Shown here piece after piece: positions 27,645-36,325 of a DNA stretch of 64,000 bases (positions within the stretch are counted from its first letter, which is position 1; each line of letters opens with the position of its first letter). The stretch covers positions 1 through 64,000 of the forward strand of contig NZ_WBVP01000015.1 of assembly GCF_008933155.1 (NCBI RefSeq), read 5' to 3'. The position numbers were made by a program, and so were the translations under genes. Under the pieces are notes generated by a model, which saw only the letters and a program-made list of their open reading frames with translations, was not told the DNA's origin and did not search any database. The DNA is from Aliivibrio finisterrensis. GTDB lineage: Bacteria > Pseudomonadota > Gammaproteobacteria > Enterobacterales > Vibrionaceae.

Positions 27645-28266
27645 GATTAACCTTAATACGTTAGATACAAATAATAGAATTGCAAAAACAGAAAAAGACT
27701 ACCATTTACCTCTTTCCCCCTCCCTGCTGAACTACAGCATTACTTTACTATAAGGGCTTATCTCCCTCATACGCAGACTCAAATCACCAAAACGTCAACT
27801 AAGCTAAATAACGCTTAATTAGGCAACAGTTAAAAAACACAAAAAAAACACAACTTACCCACTAATAACAATGAGTTATATATATTGAGATTATAATACC
27901 AAAATTAATGATGGAAAAAGCACCTCATCGTAAAAGTAGGTTTAATCAAAATTATCAAACTCAAACAGGTTAGTAACATCAATATCAATAATAACCCCAG
28001 CATATAGGCTCCACAAAAAACAGAAAACAAGAGGTAGGGCAACATCAAGAAGATAAGCCAAGAAATAAGAACAAAAATAGATGCTCAATAAACAAACCAT
28101 AAAAAATAGAATATTAAAGATATAAATCAAGTGCTTATATTAATTTTACATTTAAAACACACAAAAAAGCATAATATCAACAGATAAAAACACACCTAAA
28201 CAAGCGACCAAACAACTACTTTTGTCATAGAAAAGTTATTTTTTTAGGCTTTTGAGCAATATGCAC
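27645..28266. other. AT-rich interval with no confident gene
   Basis: About 620 bp of A-rich sequence between yecH and the small ORF at 28338. It holds a doubtful 62-codon membrane ORF (27942-28130, minus) and a 21-codon basic ORF without ribosome site (27909-27974, plus). No repeat or RNA gene could be recognised. Confidence 0.5.
27942..28130 (-). CDS. possible small hydrophobic membrane protein
   Basis: A 62-codon frame encodes two or three hydrophobic segments followed by an acidic tail (LFEFDNFD). The only starts are TTG at 28130 and an internal ATG at about 28100, and neither has a ribosome site. In such AT-rich DNA a hydrophobic frame can arise by chance. The clean polar tail is the main reason to keep it. 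No family is recognised. Confidence 0.25.
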   Translation of the reverse strand: MIYIFNILFFMVCLLSIYFCSYFLAYLLDVALPLVFCFLWSLYAGVIIDIDVTNLFEFDNFD

Positions 28267-28296
28267 TTGATCAACAACCAAAAACAGTGTTATTCT
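28267..28296 (+). promoter_or_regulatory. sigma-70 promoter for the 26-residue ORF
   Basis: TTGATC (28267-28272), an 18-bp spacer and TATTCT (28291-28296) lie 42 bp before the small ORF start. With a strong ribosome site and a terminator, they delimit a transcript of about 170 nt. Confidence 0.45.
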
Positions 28297-28337
28297 ATTT
28301 GTCAAGCAATGATAGAAGACATTAAAGGAGCATAGTA

Positions 28338-28418
28338 ATGATTACTTCATCGCAAAAACAAGGACTTATGATGATAGCAGTAGTTGTTGGACTAATGACC
28401 CTGCCAATGATGTACTAA
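28338..28418 (+). CDS. 26-residue small membrane protein
   Basis: ATG at 28338 is preceded by AAAGGAG with 7-base spacing. The product begins MITSSQKQGLMMIAVVVGLM and ends TLPMMY: a polar N-terminus followed by a single hydrophobic helix rich in Met and Val. A promoter-like sequence lies upstream and a strong terminator starts 24 bp after the stop, so the unit looks like a dedicated small-protein gene. I do not recognise the family; a stress-related small membrane protein or a type I toxin are options. No antisense antitoxin RNA was identified. Confidence 0.65.
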   Translation: MITSSQKQGLMMIAVVVGLMTLPMMY

Positions 28419-28441
28419 TATACATTCAAATAAGTTTATAT

Positions 28442-28473
28442 AAAAAAACGGACGCATTTGCGTCCGTTTTTTT
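28442..28473. terminator. bidirectional terminator between the small ORF and the HEPN-like gene
   Basis: A perfect GC-rich stem (ACGGACGCA pairing with TGCGTCCGT) flanked by seven A and seven T serves both convergent units. Confidence 0.9.
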
Positions 28474-28491
28474 ATATCTGAAATAAATACC

Positions 28492-28857
28492 TCAAAACAA
28501 ATTCTTTATATTATCCCAATAAATCAAATAGATAGCTAATGAAGTCAGCGTCGAAAGCAGTACAATACCGACAACGAGTTTCCATAAAAAACGACTCGCT
28601 CTAGGCGTTAAAATATCTGTAATTTCTTTACAGGTCTCTTTGAATCCCGACTTATCCCCTAACTTATACCCTTCTTCATGCACTACTTTATTTCTCATTG
28701 TTGCAATAAAGCGTAATCGACCAATCGTCCCATGAGGTAAACGCTCCTCACAACTGGTAATAAGCTGATGAAGTCCTTTTCCTTTGGCGTGATAGTGTGT
28801 CCTTAATAAAGACTCAATTTTTCGACTTTGTTTTACAACAAGATCAATCTCAGACAT
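28492..28857 (-). CDS. HEPN-like domain protein with C-terminal membrane anchor
   Basis: A 121-residue protein. Residues 1-85 are helical with RNKVVHEEGY (about 55-64), an R-x4-H motif as in HEPN-fold proteins, many of which are RNases in toxin or defence systems; DUF4145-type relatives are also possible. Residues about 92-113 form one TM helix (LVVGIVLLSTLTSLAIYLIYW). The ATG is preceded by AGGAG. A 39-codon ORF upstream overlaps its start by 8 bp. I cannot name the function; the fold call rests on the motif and helical pattern. Confidence 0.7.
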   Translation of the reverse strand: MSEIDLVVKQSRKIESLLRTHYHAKGKGLHQLITSCEERLPHGTIGRLRFIATMRNKVVHEEGYKLGDKSGFKETCKEITDILTPRASRFLWKLVVGIVLLSTLTSLAIYLIYWDNIKNLF

Positions 28858-28969
28858 ACCACTCTCCTAATCCTTTACTTTGAATTTCTTTATTTCCTTT
28901 ATACCACTCTAAAATCCGTTTCTCTTTCTGATCGTTGAGATTAATTCTTTCTATTTGGCACACACTCAT
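28850..28969 (-). CDS. 39-residue ORF overlapping the HEPN-like gene
   Basis: ATG at 28969 opens MSVCQIERINLNDQKEKRIL and ends KGLGEWYV, with TGA at 28850. Composition is hydrophilic and helix-prone. The stop overlaps the downstream start by 8 bp (ATGTCTGA), typical of translational coupling. An in-frame stop lies two codons before the ATG, so this is the only start. The ribosome site is weak (AAAAG). It could be a small partner such as an antitoxin, or a leader peptide controlling the HEPN-like gene. No family recognised. Confidence 0.5.
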   Translation of the reverse strand: MSVCQIERINLNDQKEKRILEWYKGNKEIQSKGLGEWYV

Positions 28970-29179
28970 CTTTTAATACTTTTCTTATCAAATAATAGGA
29001 GATCTTTAATCAATAGTATTCGAGCCAGATCTCAGTTCCTATCACATTTCATTCTGGAGTAAACAATATATATAAAATAACCGGAAAATCCGCACAAACT
29101 AGGAAAATACTCCTTATCTATCTTAATAAAAAAGTTAAAATAACCATGGCTCTATTTACTCGCACGTTTAAGGAAAATC

Positions 29180-29512
29180 ATGCCTGCCATTTATATTGTT
29201 CTATTGTTGATCTTTATTTTAATTTCCGCACTCTTATTCCAACGATTTCAAACTAAGTTTATCTTGGGTGATAACGCCCCTGAAATGAAAACAGAAGTCA
29301 CTATTCTAGATAAACAAATCGTAGAAATACCCGATGCACAACTAGGAGAAGAAGATCAAGAATTCTGGATTTACGTTCAAAAAGGAAAATTTGGTCCCAA
29401 AAGAGAATTTGAAGTTGGTGTTCACTATTTTCATGCTCTAAACCCAGGAGATAAAGGTATAATGACCTATCAAGGGCGTAAATTTCATCACTTTGCTTTA
29501 AAGCGAGATTAA
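29180..29512 (+). CDS. yhhM: YhhM family protein (DUF2500)
   Basis: A 110-residue protein with one N-terminal TM helix (about 3-22) and a beta-rich soluble domain. The C-terminal FEVGVHYFHALNPGDKGIM and TYQGRKFHHF match DUF2500. E. coli yhhM follows yhhL; here the two are separated by about 2.6 kb of other genes. The function is unknown. It lies 15 bp before recG and could be cotranscribed. Confidence 0.85.
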   Translation: MPAIYIVLLLIFILISALLFQRFQTKFILGDNAPEMKTEVTILDKQIVEIPDAQLGEEDQEFWIYVQKGKFGPKREFEVGVHYFHALNPGDKGIMTYQGRKFHHFALKRD

Positions 29513-29527
29513 TCTAGGGACCTCATT

Positions 29528-31609
29528 ATGACCAACGCAATGCTTTCTGCTATTCCATTAACCTCTCTTTCTGGTGTTGGAGCCAAGGTAGCAGAAAAGC
29601 TCGAAAAAATTGGGTTGGTTAACATTCAAGATTTACTTTTCCACCTTCCTCTTCGTTATGAAGACAGAACCCGTGTTTATCCAATGGCTCGTGTTCATTC
29701 TGGTTTATTTGCCGCCGTTCAAGGCAAGGTTATGTCTTGCGATATGCAATTTGGCAAACGTAAAATGTTGCTGGTTAAAATTAGCGATGGTAATGGCACC
29801 ATTACATTGCGATTTTTTAATTTCAATGCGGGAATGAAAAACAGTTTTAGTGAAGGAAAAGTGATTCATGCCTATGGTGAAATTAAACGTGGCGGAAGTG
29901 GCTTAGAGATTGTTCATCCTGAATATCAATTCCATACCCCTTCTAAATCTATGGATATAGAAGCCACGTTAACACCAGTCTATCCAACTACTGATGGTTT
30001 ACGCCAAAACACGCTACGTAGCTTGACCGACCAAGCATTAGAATTGCTAGATAAAGCTGCTGTTACTGAATTATTGCCCCAAGGTTTGTATAACAACCAA
30101 ATTACACTCAACCAAGCTTTGCATATTATTCATCGCCCAGATCCTTCAATTAATCTAGATGCGTTTGATGAAGGAAAACACCCTGCACAACAACGATTGA
30201 TCATAGAAGAGCTATTAGCTCAAAACCTATCCATGCTATCTGTTCGTAGCAAAGGCCAGCAAGAAGACGCACTACCATTAGCAACGGTGACTAATTTAAA
30301 ACAGAAACTATTAGATCAATTACCATTTACACCAACAGGAGCCCAACAACGTGTTGTAGCAGAAATAGAGCAGGATCTGGCTAAGCCTCACCCTATGATG
30401 CGATTGGTTCAAGGAGATGTGGGTTCAGGTAAAACCTTAGTTGCCGCACTCGCAGCCGTACAAGCGATTGAGCATGGTTATCAAGTGGTGCTAATGGCCC
30501 CTACCGAATTATTAGCAGAGCAGCACGCAGTAAACTTTGGCAATTGGTTTGAAAGTATGGGCATCCCCGTTGGCTGGTTAGCTGGCAAATTGACAGGTAA
30601 AGCAAAAGAGAAAGAATTAGCTCGCATTGCCAGTGGTGAAGCGAAAATGATAGTGGGCACTCACGCACTTTTTCAACAGCACGTTGAGTTTCATCACCTT
30701 GCTTTAGTCATTATTGATGAGCAACACCGCTTCGGGGTTGATCAGCGCCTAGAGTTACGTGAAAAAGGCGAGAAAGACGGTGCTTATCCACATCAATTGA
30801 TTATGACTGCAACGCCTATTCCTAGAACCTTAGCTATGACGGCATATGCAGATCTAGAGACATCAGTAATTGATGAACTTCCGCCAGGGCGTACACCAAT
30901 TCAAACCATCGCTTTACCAGATACAAGACGCGATGAAATCGTGAATAAAGTAAGAAATGCCTGCATAAATGATGGCCGACAAGCCTACTGGGTATGTACC
31001 CTTATTGATGATTCTGAAGTCCTAGAAGCCCAAGCTGCCTCTGATACGGCTGACGCATTACGACTCCAACTACCTGAACTGAATATTGGTTTGGTTCATG
31101 GTCGAATGAAATCAAAAGAAAAACAACAAATCATGAAGGAATTTAAAGAAGGTAAACTGCACTTGTTAGTGGCCACTACGGTTATTGAAGTCGGGGTTGA
31201 TGTACCTAACTCAAGCTTAATGATTATCGAAAACCCTGAACGTCTTGGTTTGGCACAATTGCACCAATTGCGTGGCCGAGTTGGTCGAGGATCAGTGGCT
31301 AGCCATTGTGTTTTACTCTACCACTCTCCGCTGTCTAAAACCGCTCAGAAACGTCTGAGTGTTTTACGTGAAAGTAATGATGGCTTTGTCATTGCTCAGC
31401 GAGATTTAGAGATCCGAGGCCCAGGTGAATTACTCGGAACCAAACAAACGGGATTGGCTGATTTTAAAATTGCAGATTTAGTTCGAGATCAGCATTTAAT
31501 TCCTGAAGTACAGCGTATTGCACGCCACCTACATGATAGCTACCCAAAAAATGCTAAAGCCATTATTTTGCGTTGGTTAGGTGAGCGAGATATCTACTCA
31601 AATGCATAA
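29528..31609 (+). CDS. recG: ATP-dependent DNA helicase RecG
   Basis: RecG reverses stalled forks and remodels branched DNA and R-loops. The 693-residue length matches E. coli RecG. It has the N-terminal wedge/OB domain (about 60-160), Walker A GDVGSGKT (about 297), DEQH box (IIDEQHRFGVDQR), motif III TATPIPRT, and the C-terminal LHQLRGRVGRG and TRG-like segment. Its own terminator follows. Confidence 0.97.
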   Translation: MTNAMLSAIPLTSLSGVGAKVAEKLEKIGLVNIQDLLFHLPLRYEDRTRVYPMARVHSGLFAAVQGKVMSCDMQFGKRKMLLVKISDGNGTITLRFFNFNAGMKNSFSEGKVIHAYGEIKRGGSGLEIVHPEYQFHTPSKSMDIEATLTPVYPTTDGLRQNTLRSLTDQALELLDKAAVTELLPQGLYNNQITLNQALHIIHRPDPSINLDAFDEGKHPAQQRLIIEELLAQNLSMLSVRSKGQQEDALPLATVTNLKQKLLDQLPFTPTGAQQRVVAEIEQDLAKPHPMMRLVQGDVGSGKTLVAALAAVQAIEHGYQVVLMAPTELLAEQHAVNFGNWFESMGIPVGWLAGKLTGKAKEKELARIASGEAKMIVGTHALFQQHVEFHHLALVIIDEQHRFGVDQRLELREKGEKDGAYPHQLIMTATPIPRTLAMTAYADLETSVIDELPPGRTPIQTIALPDTRRDEIVNKVRNACINDGRQAYWVCTLIDDSEVLEAQAASDTADALRLQLPELNIGLVHGRMKSKEKQQIMKEFKEGKLHLLVATTVIEVGVDVPNSSLMIIENPERLGLAQLHQLRGRVGRGSVASHCVLLYHSPLSKTAQKRLSVLRESNDGFVIAQRDLEIRGPGELLGTKQTGLADFKIADLVRDQHLIPEVQRIARHLHDSYPKNAKAIILRWLGERDIYSNA

Positions 31610-31639
31610 ATAGTCTTATTCTCATAAATAACAGACACA

Positions 31640-31667
31640 AAAAAGGTGAGTATCTACTCACCTTTTT
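31640..31667. terminator. bidirectional terminator between recG and nfuA
   Basis: AAAAAGGTGAGTA pairs with TACTCACCTTTTT around a 2-base centre, between convergent genes. Confidence 0.85.
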
Positions 31668-31690
31668 AACTCATGGGTTAAACTAAACTC

Positions 31691-32275
31691 TTAGTAATAA
31701 GAGTGCTCACCACGATCATGCTCAGTTAAATCTTTAACTGCGGTTAATTCACCTTCAAATTGAACCAACAATTCTTTTTCGATGCCTTCTTTTAGTGTCA
31801 CATCAACCATCGAGCAACCATTACAGCCACCACCAAATTGAACGATTGCAACACCTGCATCAGTGATTTCCATCAAGCTTACGTGACCGCCATGGCCAGC
31901 AAGTTGTGGGTTCACTTGAGTTTGAATCGCGTACTCTACACGTTCAAATAAAGGCGCATCATCATTTACTTTACGCATTTTTGCATTTGGTGCTTTCAGC
32001 GTTAATTGAGAGCCCATCTTGTCAGTAACATAATCGATGTCAGCCTCGTCAAGAAAAGGTAAGCTTAACTCATCAACATACGCTGATAATTTTTCAAACT
32101 TCAGCTCAGTATCATTCGCTTCGATTGCTTCAGGTGGACAGTAAGATACGCCACACTCTGCGTTTTGAGTACCCGGATTAACCACGAATACACGGATGTT
32201 TGTCCCTTCTGGCTGTTGTGCTAGAAGTTTTGCAAAATGCTCTTGGGCACTTTCAGTAATATTGATTGAAGACAC
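31691..32275 (-). CDS. nfuA: Fe-S biogenesis protein NfuA
   Basis: NfuA delivers 4Fe-4S clusters to targets under iron or oxidative stress. The 194-residue protein has an N-terminal degenerate A-type scaffold domain (1-100) and a C-terminal Nfu domain with Cys151 and Cys154 (GGGCNGCSM), the bridging cluster ligands. Length is as in E. coli (191). The 150-bp spacer to cysQ shows no obvious regulator site. Confidence 0.96.
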   Translation of the reverse strand: MSSINITESAQEHFAKLLAQQPEGTNIRVFVVNPGTQNAECGVSYCPPEAIEANDTELKFEKLSAYVDELSLPFLDEADIDYVTDKMGSQLTLKAPNAKMRKVNDDAPLFERVEYAIQTQVNPQLAGHGGHVSLMEITDAGVAIVQFGGGCNGCSMVDVTLKEGIEKELLVQFEGELTAVKDLTEHDRGEHSYY

Positions 32276-32425
32276 AAGTAATACCTGACTAAATTAGTAT
32301 GATTAAGGATTGTACTCTGAAACACAATTTTTTTCGAGCAGAATTCTGTTCAAGTCACATTGTTTTCGAATTAGATTCTGACATTATAACAAGCTTAATA
32401 ATTTATTTATCAAGAGTAGCTCTTA

Positions 32426-33244
32426 TTATTTGCACGTTAAAATTTGATCCCACGGCAAATTTTCATCGCCTAATACGATAAAGTTAGGATTCTCTAACGA
32501 CTCCCTTTCATTATAAGAAAGAGGGACTAGTTCGGTTGATAATATGCGACCACCCGCTTCTTGAACAATACACTGCGTTGCCGCAGTATCCCACTCTCCC
32601 GTTGGGCCTAAACGCAAATAACAATCCACTGCCCCTTCAGCAACCAAGCAAGCTTTTAATGCTGCAGAGCCCAAAGGCACTAAATCATAATTCCACTCAG
32701 CACTCATACAACAAGTAATATTATTAATATTCTGACGGCGACTTATCGCGATGGCTATCGGTTGCTTCTCTTCTTCATGCTTTAGGGTGCTGATACGAAT
32801 GCTTTCATCCATATCTGGAATTTTCCATGCCCCTTTGCCTTCATAAGCATAGTAAGTCACGCCAGAAACAGGGCCATATACGACTCCCATTACTGGTCGA
32901 TTATTTTCAACTAAAGCAATAATAGTGGCAAAGTCGCCACTGCGAGCAATAAATTCTTGCGTGCCATCCAGTGGGTCTACCAACCAATAGCGTTCCCATT
33001 GCGCTCGTTGTTCTAGCGCAATGTCTGCATCTTCCTCTGACAGAATTGGGATCTCTGGGGTCAGTTGAGAGAGCTTTTCTATAATTAATTTATGCGCAGC
33101 TAAATCAGCACTGGTTACAGGTGTTTGATCCGATTTAGTAAACTCTTCAAAATCACCTTTCTCATAAATATCGAGAATAAGTTGCCCTGATGCACGTGCA
33201 ATATTGATCACTTCAGGAAGTAGATGTGAAAGTGTTAAATCCAT
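32426..33244 (-). CDS. cysQ: 3'(2'),5'-bisphosphate nucleotidase CysQ
   Basis: CysQ hydrolyses 3'-phosphoadenosine 5'-phosphate to AMP, removing the toxic by-product of sulfate assimilation. The 272-residue protein shows the inositol-monophosphatase fold motifs: SEEDADI (Mg ligand Glu), DPLDGTQEF and GEWDTAATQCI. The start is the ATG at 33244, 8 bases after AAGGAG; that ribosome site overlaps the nudE stop, so the genes are coupled. Confidence 0.94.
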   Translation of the reverse strand: MDLTLSHLLPEVINIARASGQLILDIYEKGDFEEFTKSDQTPVTSADLAAHKLIIEKLSQLTPEIPILSEEDADIALEQRAQWERYWLVDPLDGTQEFIARSGDFATIIALVENNRPVMGVVYGPVSGVTYYAYEGKGAWKIPDMDESIRISTLKHEEEKQPIAIAISRRQNINNITCCMSAEWNYDLVPLGSAALKACLVAEGAVDCYLRLGPTGEWDTAATQCIVQEAGGRILSTELVPLSYNERESLENPNFIVLGDENLPWDQILTCK

Positions 33245-33249
33245 CAATA

Positions 33250-33801
33250 TTACTCCTTAGATAAAAATTGTTGAGCAAGCAAGAGTGCACTAATGCTTCT
33301 TGCTTCTGAAAAATCCAAATGATGTAGCAACTCAGAAGCTTGAGCTAAAGGCCAACGAACGATGTCTAACGGCTCTGGCTCATCGCCTTCTAACTGTTCA
33401 GGATAAAGGCCTTGGGCAACAAAAAGAGTCATTTTGCTTGAGAAATAAGAAGGCGCAAGAACCAGTTCTTTTAATGGTGTTAATGTTTTAGCACCAAACC
33501 CAATTTCTTCTTTTAACTCTCGGTTTGCCGCTTCTGATGGTGTTTCACCTGGATCAATAAGTCCTTTCGGAAAGCCTAACTCATAGCTTTCTGTACCCAC
33601 TGCATATTCTCGAACTAACAGTAGATCACCCTGCTCGGTAACAGGCACCATCATCACAGCATGACGTCCACTTGGTTTCATTCGTTCATAGGTACGCTCC
33701 ACTCCGTTAGAGAAGCGTAAATCCACCGATTCAATACAAAACAACTTTGATTGTGCTTCAACGCGTTTATCTAAAATTGTCGGCAATTGTTTTTTAGCCA
33801 T
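33250..33801 (-). CDS. nudE: ADP compounds hydrolase NudE
   Basis: A 183-residue Nudix hydrolase acting on ADP-ribose, NADH and Ap3A. The Nudix box is GLIDPGETPSEAANRELKEE plus IGF (about 80-102), with all metal-binding glutamates. It is downstream of gspN, with 9 bp between, and upstream of cysQ, so the secretion operon may read through into nudE-cysQ. Confidence 0.93.
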   Translation of the reverse strand: MAKKQLPTILDKRVEAQSKLFCIESVDLRFSNGVERTYERMKPSGRHAVMMVPVTEQGDLLLVREYAVGTESYELGFPKGLIDPGETPSEAANRELKEEIGFGAKTLTPLKELVLAPSYFSSKMTLFVAQGLYPEQLEGDEPEPLDIVRWPLAQASELLHHLDFSEARSISALLLAQQFLSKE

Positions 33802-33810
33802 TGTATTTCC

Positions 33811-34572
33811 TTACAGACGTCCTGAATAAGTCACTCTATATTGCCCTTTTGAATCTGGCTTGCCTAGCCATTTAAGTTGGCTTCTTAAACTAGATGGGAA
33901 GTTGGCTTCAGGTCTGAACCAACCCTTAACCTGATAAGAACGATTTGGGTTCAACACAACATCAAATTCGCTGCCCACATCTTCTGATGATTGTTTACTG
34001 GTCAACATCACCTTGTTATCAACACAAGTGACATCAGCAATCACTGTATTTGGGTTAATATTTCCTAATGGCGAGATTATTTTACCTGCTGACCAAACCA
34101 CTTCACCCGTCGCTTGTTTACACCAAGGTTGTCCTTGTTGAAAATAATTAATGCTAATTTCTGCTTGCCCTTGTAATGATACAGGTAAAGCCATAGGAAC
34201 TTTATTCATGATACTAGCCACAGGGAGGGAGATAACCATGTTTTCAGCATAAGCCCCTTTTGAGACACTATAACCAACCGCCCCCTTACCACGTAACTCT
34301 AACTCACTACCACGACCAAAACGTATTGAAAATACCGCATGGCCCTTTAATATCGCCACAGGATCAATCTGCCATTGCAGTTGGCCATAGTTCACTCGTT
34401 GCCATGACAGTGAATCTACCTGTCCTTTCCATGGCGTACCAGATAAACCAACCAACACTAAACCTCTTACCTTTGGGGCTTGATCAACAACCCACTGAAT
34501 AGGCATATGCAGTAAGGCACTAAAAGTAAAAAAGGCAGAGAAGACCGTTGCGATTAATAATTTAAACTTCAT
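33811..34572 (-). CDS. gspN: type II secretion system protein N
   Basis: The last gene of the type II secretion operon: a 253-residue protein with one N-terminal TM helix (about 4-22) and a periplasmic beta-rich domain. ATG at 34572 is 7 bases after GAGAG; a GTG at 34578 is the alternative. The gspM stop overlaps this start region. GspN is not needed in every species; in Vibrio it is part of the eps operon. Confidence 0.9.
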   Translation of the reverse strand: MKFKLLIATVFSAFFTFSALLHMPIQWVVDQAPKVRGLVLVGLSGTPWKGQVDSLSWQRVNYGQLQWQIDPVAILKGHAVFSIRFGRGSELELRGKGAVGYSVSKGAYAENMVISLPVASIMNKVPMALPVSLQGQAEISINYFQQGQPWCKQATGEVVWSAGKIISPLGNINPNTVIADVTCVDNKVMLTSKQSSEDVGSEFDVVLNPNRSYQVKGWFRPEANFPSSLRSQLKWLGKPDSKGQYRVTYSGRL

Positions 34573-34574
34573 GA

Positions 34575-35060
34575 TCACTCTCTACTTAATTGAAGGCGAT
34601 TTACTGCAACCATGCCTTCAACATCGGTTTTATTTAAATCTAAAAATTGAACGTGAATACCTTGAGTATCTCTCAGATAAGCAAGCCAATTAATGAATGA
34701 ATTAAAAGGCAAAGGCTTTACCCACACTTGCATTTGCTCACCGCGAGGTTGCATACGGACCAATTCAATTTTAAATTGACGAATACTGCTTGGGATCACT
34801 TGATTCATCGGCTGATTCGCCACTTGCAATCCTTTTGATGACCCACCTCTCAAGATCACAATCGTGTCTGCTTTCTTCTGTACCCAAGTTAACAAACTGC
34901 GTTCACTGTTAATGCGATTCTGTGCTAGCTCTGCTCTATCGTTTAAGGGCTTAATGCCCCCCCAATAAATCGCAGCAATAATTAACGCGACACTACCACC
35001 ACTAACTAGCATTCGCTCTCTTGGTGAAATACTTTGCCACCATGTCATAAAGGCTTTCAT
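34575..35060 (-). CDS. gspM: type II secretion system inner-membrane platform protein M
   Basis: A 161-residue bitopic protein: short cytoplasmic N-terminus with ISPRERMLV, one TM (about 19-36), coiled-coil, then a ferredoxin-like periplasmic domain. GspM binds GspL in the assembly platform. It overlaps gspL by one base. Confidence 0.92.
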   Translation of the reverse strand: MKAFMTWWQSISPRERMLVSGGSVALIIAAIYWGGIKPLNDRAELAQNRINSERSLLTWVQKKADTIVILRGGSSKGLQVANQPMNQVIPSSIRQFKIELVRMQPRGEQMQVWVKPLPFNSFINWLAYLRDTQGIHVQFLDLNKTDVEGMVAVNRLQLSRE

Positions 35061-36325
35061 TATTTTCTCCTAATAACAATCGCACCAAAGACTTGGTCTT
35101 GGTTTTTATTAAGTTGACCCTGTTCAACCTCAAATTGTCCACTTAACTCTGACGTTAGTTTTTCAAAATAAGGAAAATCCGACGCACTGGCTTGCAGTCG
35201 CAACTCATCTCGTTTGCCATCAAATTTTAAACTCTGCACTTTCACTTGAGGCACTTTTGCTAAATATGGCGCAAGCTCTGACATCCAAGTCAGTAAATCG
35301 TCACCACCAGAGCCACCTTGCAAACGTGCTTCTTCACTTTTCATTTGAGATTTTAAGTAGCTCATTGTTGGGATCTTACGTTTTCCTGGGAATATATCTC
35401 TAAAGATTCGCTCACTCTCAGCTCTTAACTCAATACTGTGTTGTTCTAATTTTTGAACTTCAGCAATGTGTTGAGCCACAAAAACCACCATAACCAAGCC
35501 AAAAGCCAAAATGACTTTTTGCCATACACGCCAATGCTTTAGCCATGACGATTGAGGACGATATTTACCACTTAACACATTCACTTTAGAAGCAAGCACT
35601 CCCTCAGCCAACAATTGCATCACCAACTCAGGAGATTCTTTAATGTGTTTGGTATTCGCTACATCGATCTCACAAGGCGAATAACTATGAAGCGCATAAG
35701 TCCATGAATCTTCATCCGACCCTTCTTCACTCGTTTCTTGCTCTTTATCACCAGTAGAGAATTTAGCGGCATCAACAACAAGACCATCTAATAACATCTG
35801 TAGCCATTCCTGCTCAGCAACCGCACCTTGATACTCACTAAAACGCAGTAACCATTGTTGATTAAACTCAACCATACTTGCGCCATCGTGATGAAAAGGC
35901 AGAGCTAATACGTCAGGCAAGAAACGTTTTGTGTAGATACCCGCCTCAGTTAACTGTTCTAACCACCGCTCCATTTTTTGATGTGCAACAATCGCAACCT
36001 GAGCGATTTTGTTGGTTTTCTGCAAGATAACAATGTGTAAATCATCCACATCTTGCGCTAAATCATCCTCAATAATAAAAGGGAGCATAGAGGAAAATTG
36101 TCGAGCTGCACCTTCAGGTATTGCGACCTCACACAATAATACATCGCTGCTGGGTAATAGTGCCGAAACGGTACGTTGATCGCTGTATTGCGATAACGAA
36201 GAGAGCTCTTCCGCAGAGTTTAACTCTCCAGATGCTATTACTTCTTCATTTTCTGGTGACCAGACTATCCATTGAATGGGATCTGATGGCTGACTATTCA
36301 GCCTTATTATCAGATGTTCGCTCAC
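35060..36325 (-). CDS. gspL: type II secretion system platform protein L
   Basis: The 421-residue protein has a cytoplasmic actin-like domain (1-250) that binds the GspE ATPase, one TM helix (about 268-286, VILAFGLVMVVFVAQHI), and a periplasmic ferredoxin-like domain. It couples ATP hydrolysis to the membrane platform. It overlaps gspK by 32 bp. Confidence 0.94.
   Translation of the reverse strand: MSEHLIIRLNSQPSDPIQWIVWSPENEEVIASGELNSAEELSSLSQYSDQRTVSALLPSSDVLLCEVAIPEGAARQFSSMLPFIIEDDLAQDVDDLHIVILQKTNKIAQVAIVAHQKMERWLEQLTEAGIYTKRFLPDVLALPFHHDGASMVEFNQQWLLRFSEYQGAVAEQEWLQMLLDGLVVDAAKFSTGDKEQETSEEGSDEDSWTYALHSYSPCEIDVANTKHIKESPELVMQLLAEGVLASKVNVLSGKYRPQSSWLKHWRVWQKVILAFGLVMVVFVAQHIAEVQKLEQHSIELRAESERIFRDIFPGKRKIPTMSYLKSQMKSEEARLQGGSGGDDLLTWMSELAPYLAKVPQVKVQSLKFDGKRDELRLQASASDFPYFEKLTSELSGQFEVEQGQLNKNQDQVFGAIVIRRK

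Noticed and set aside
27909-27974. 21-codon basic ORF (MMEKAPHRKSRFNQNYQ...)
   Set aside because: No ribosome site, very AT-rich surroundings and no recognised family; chance is as likely.
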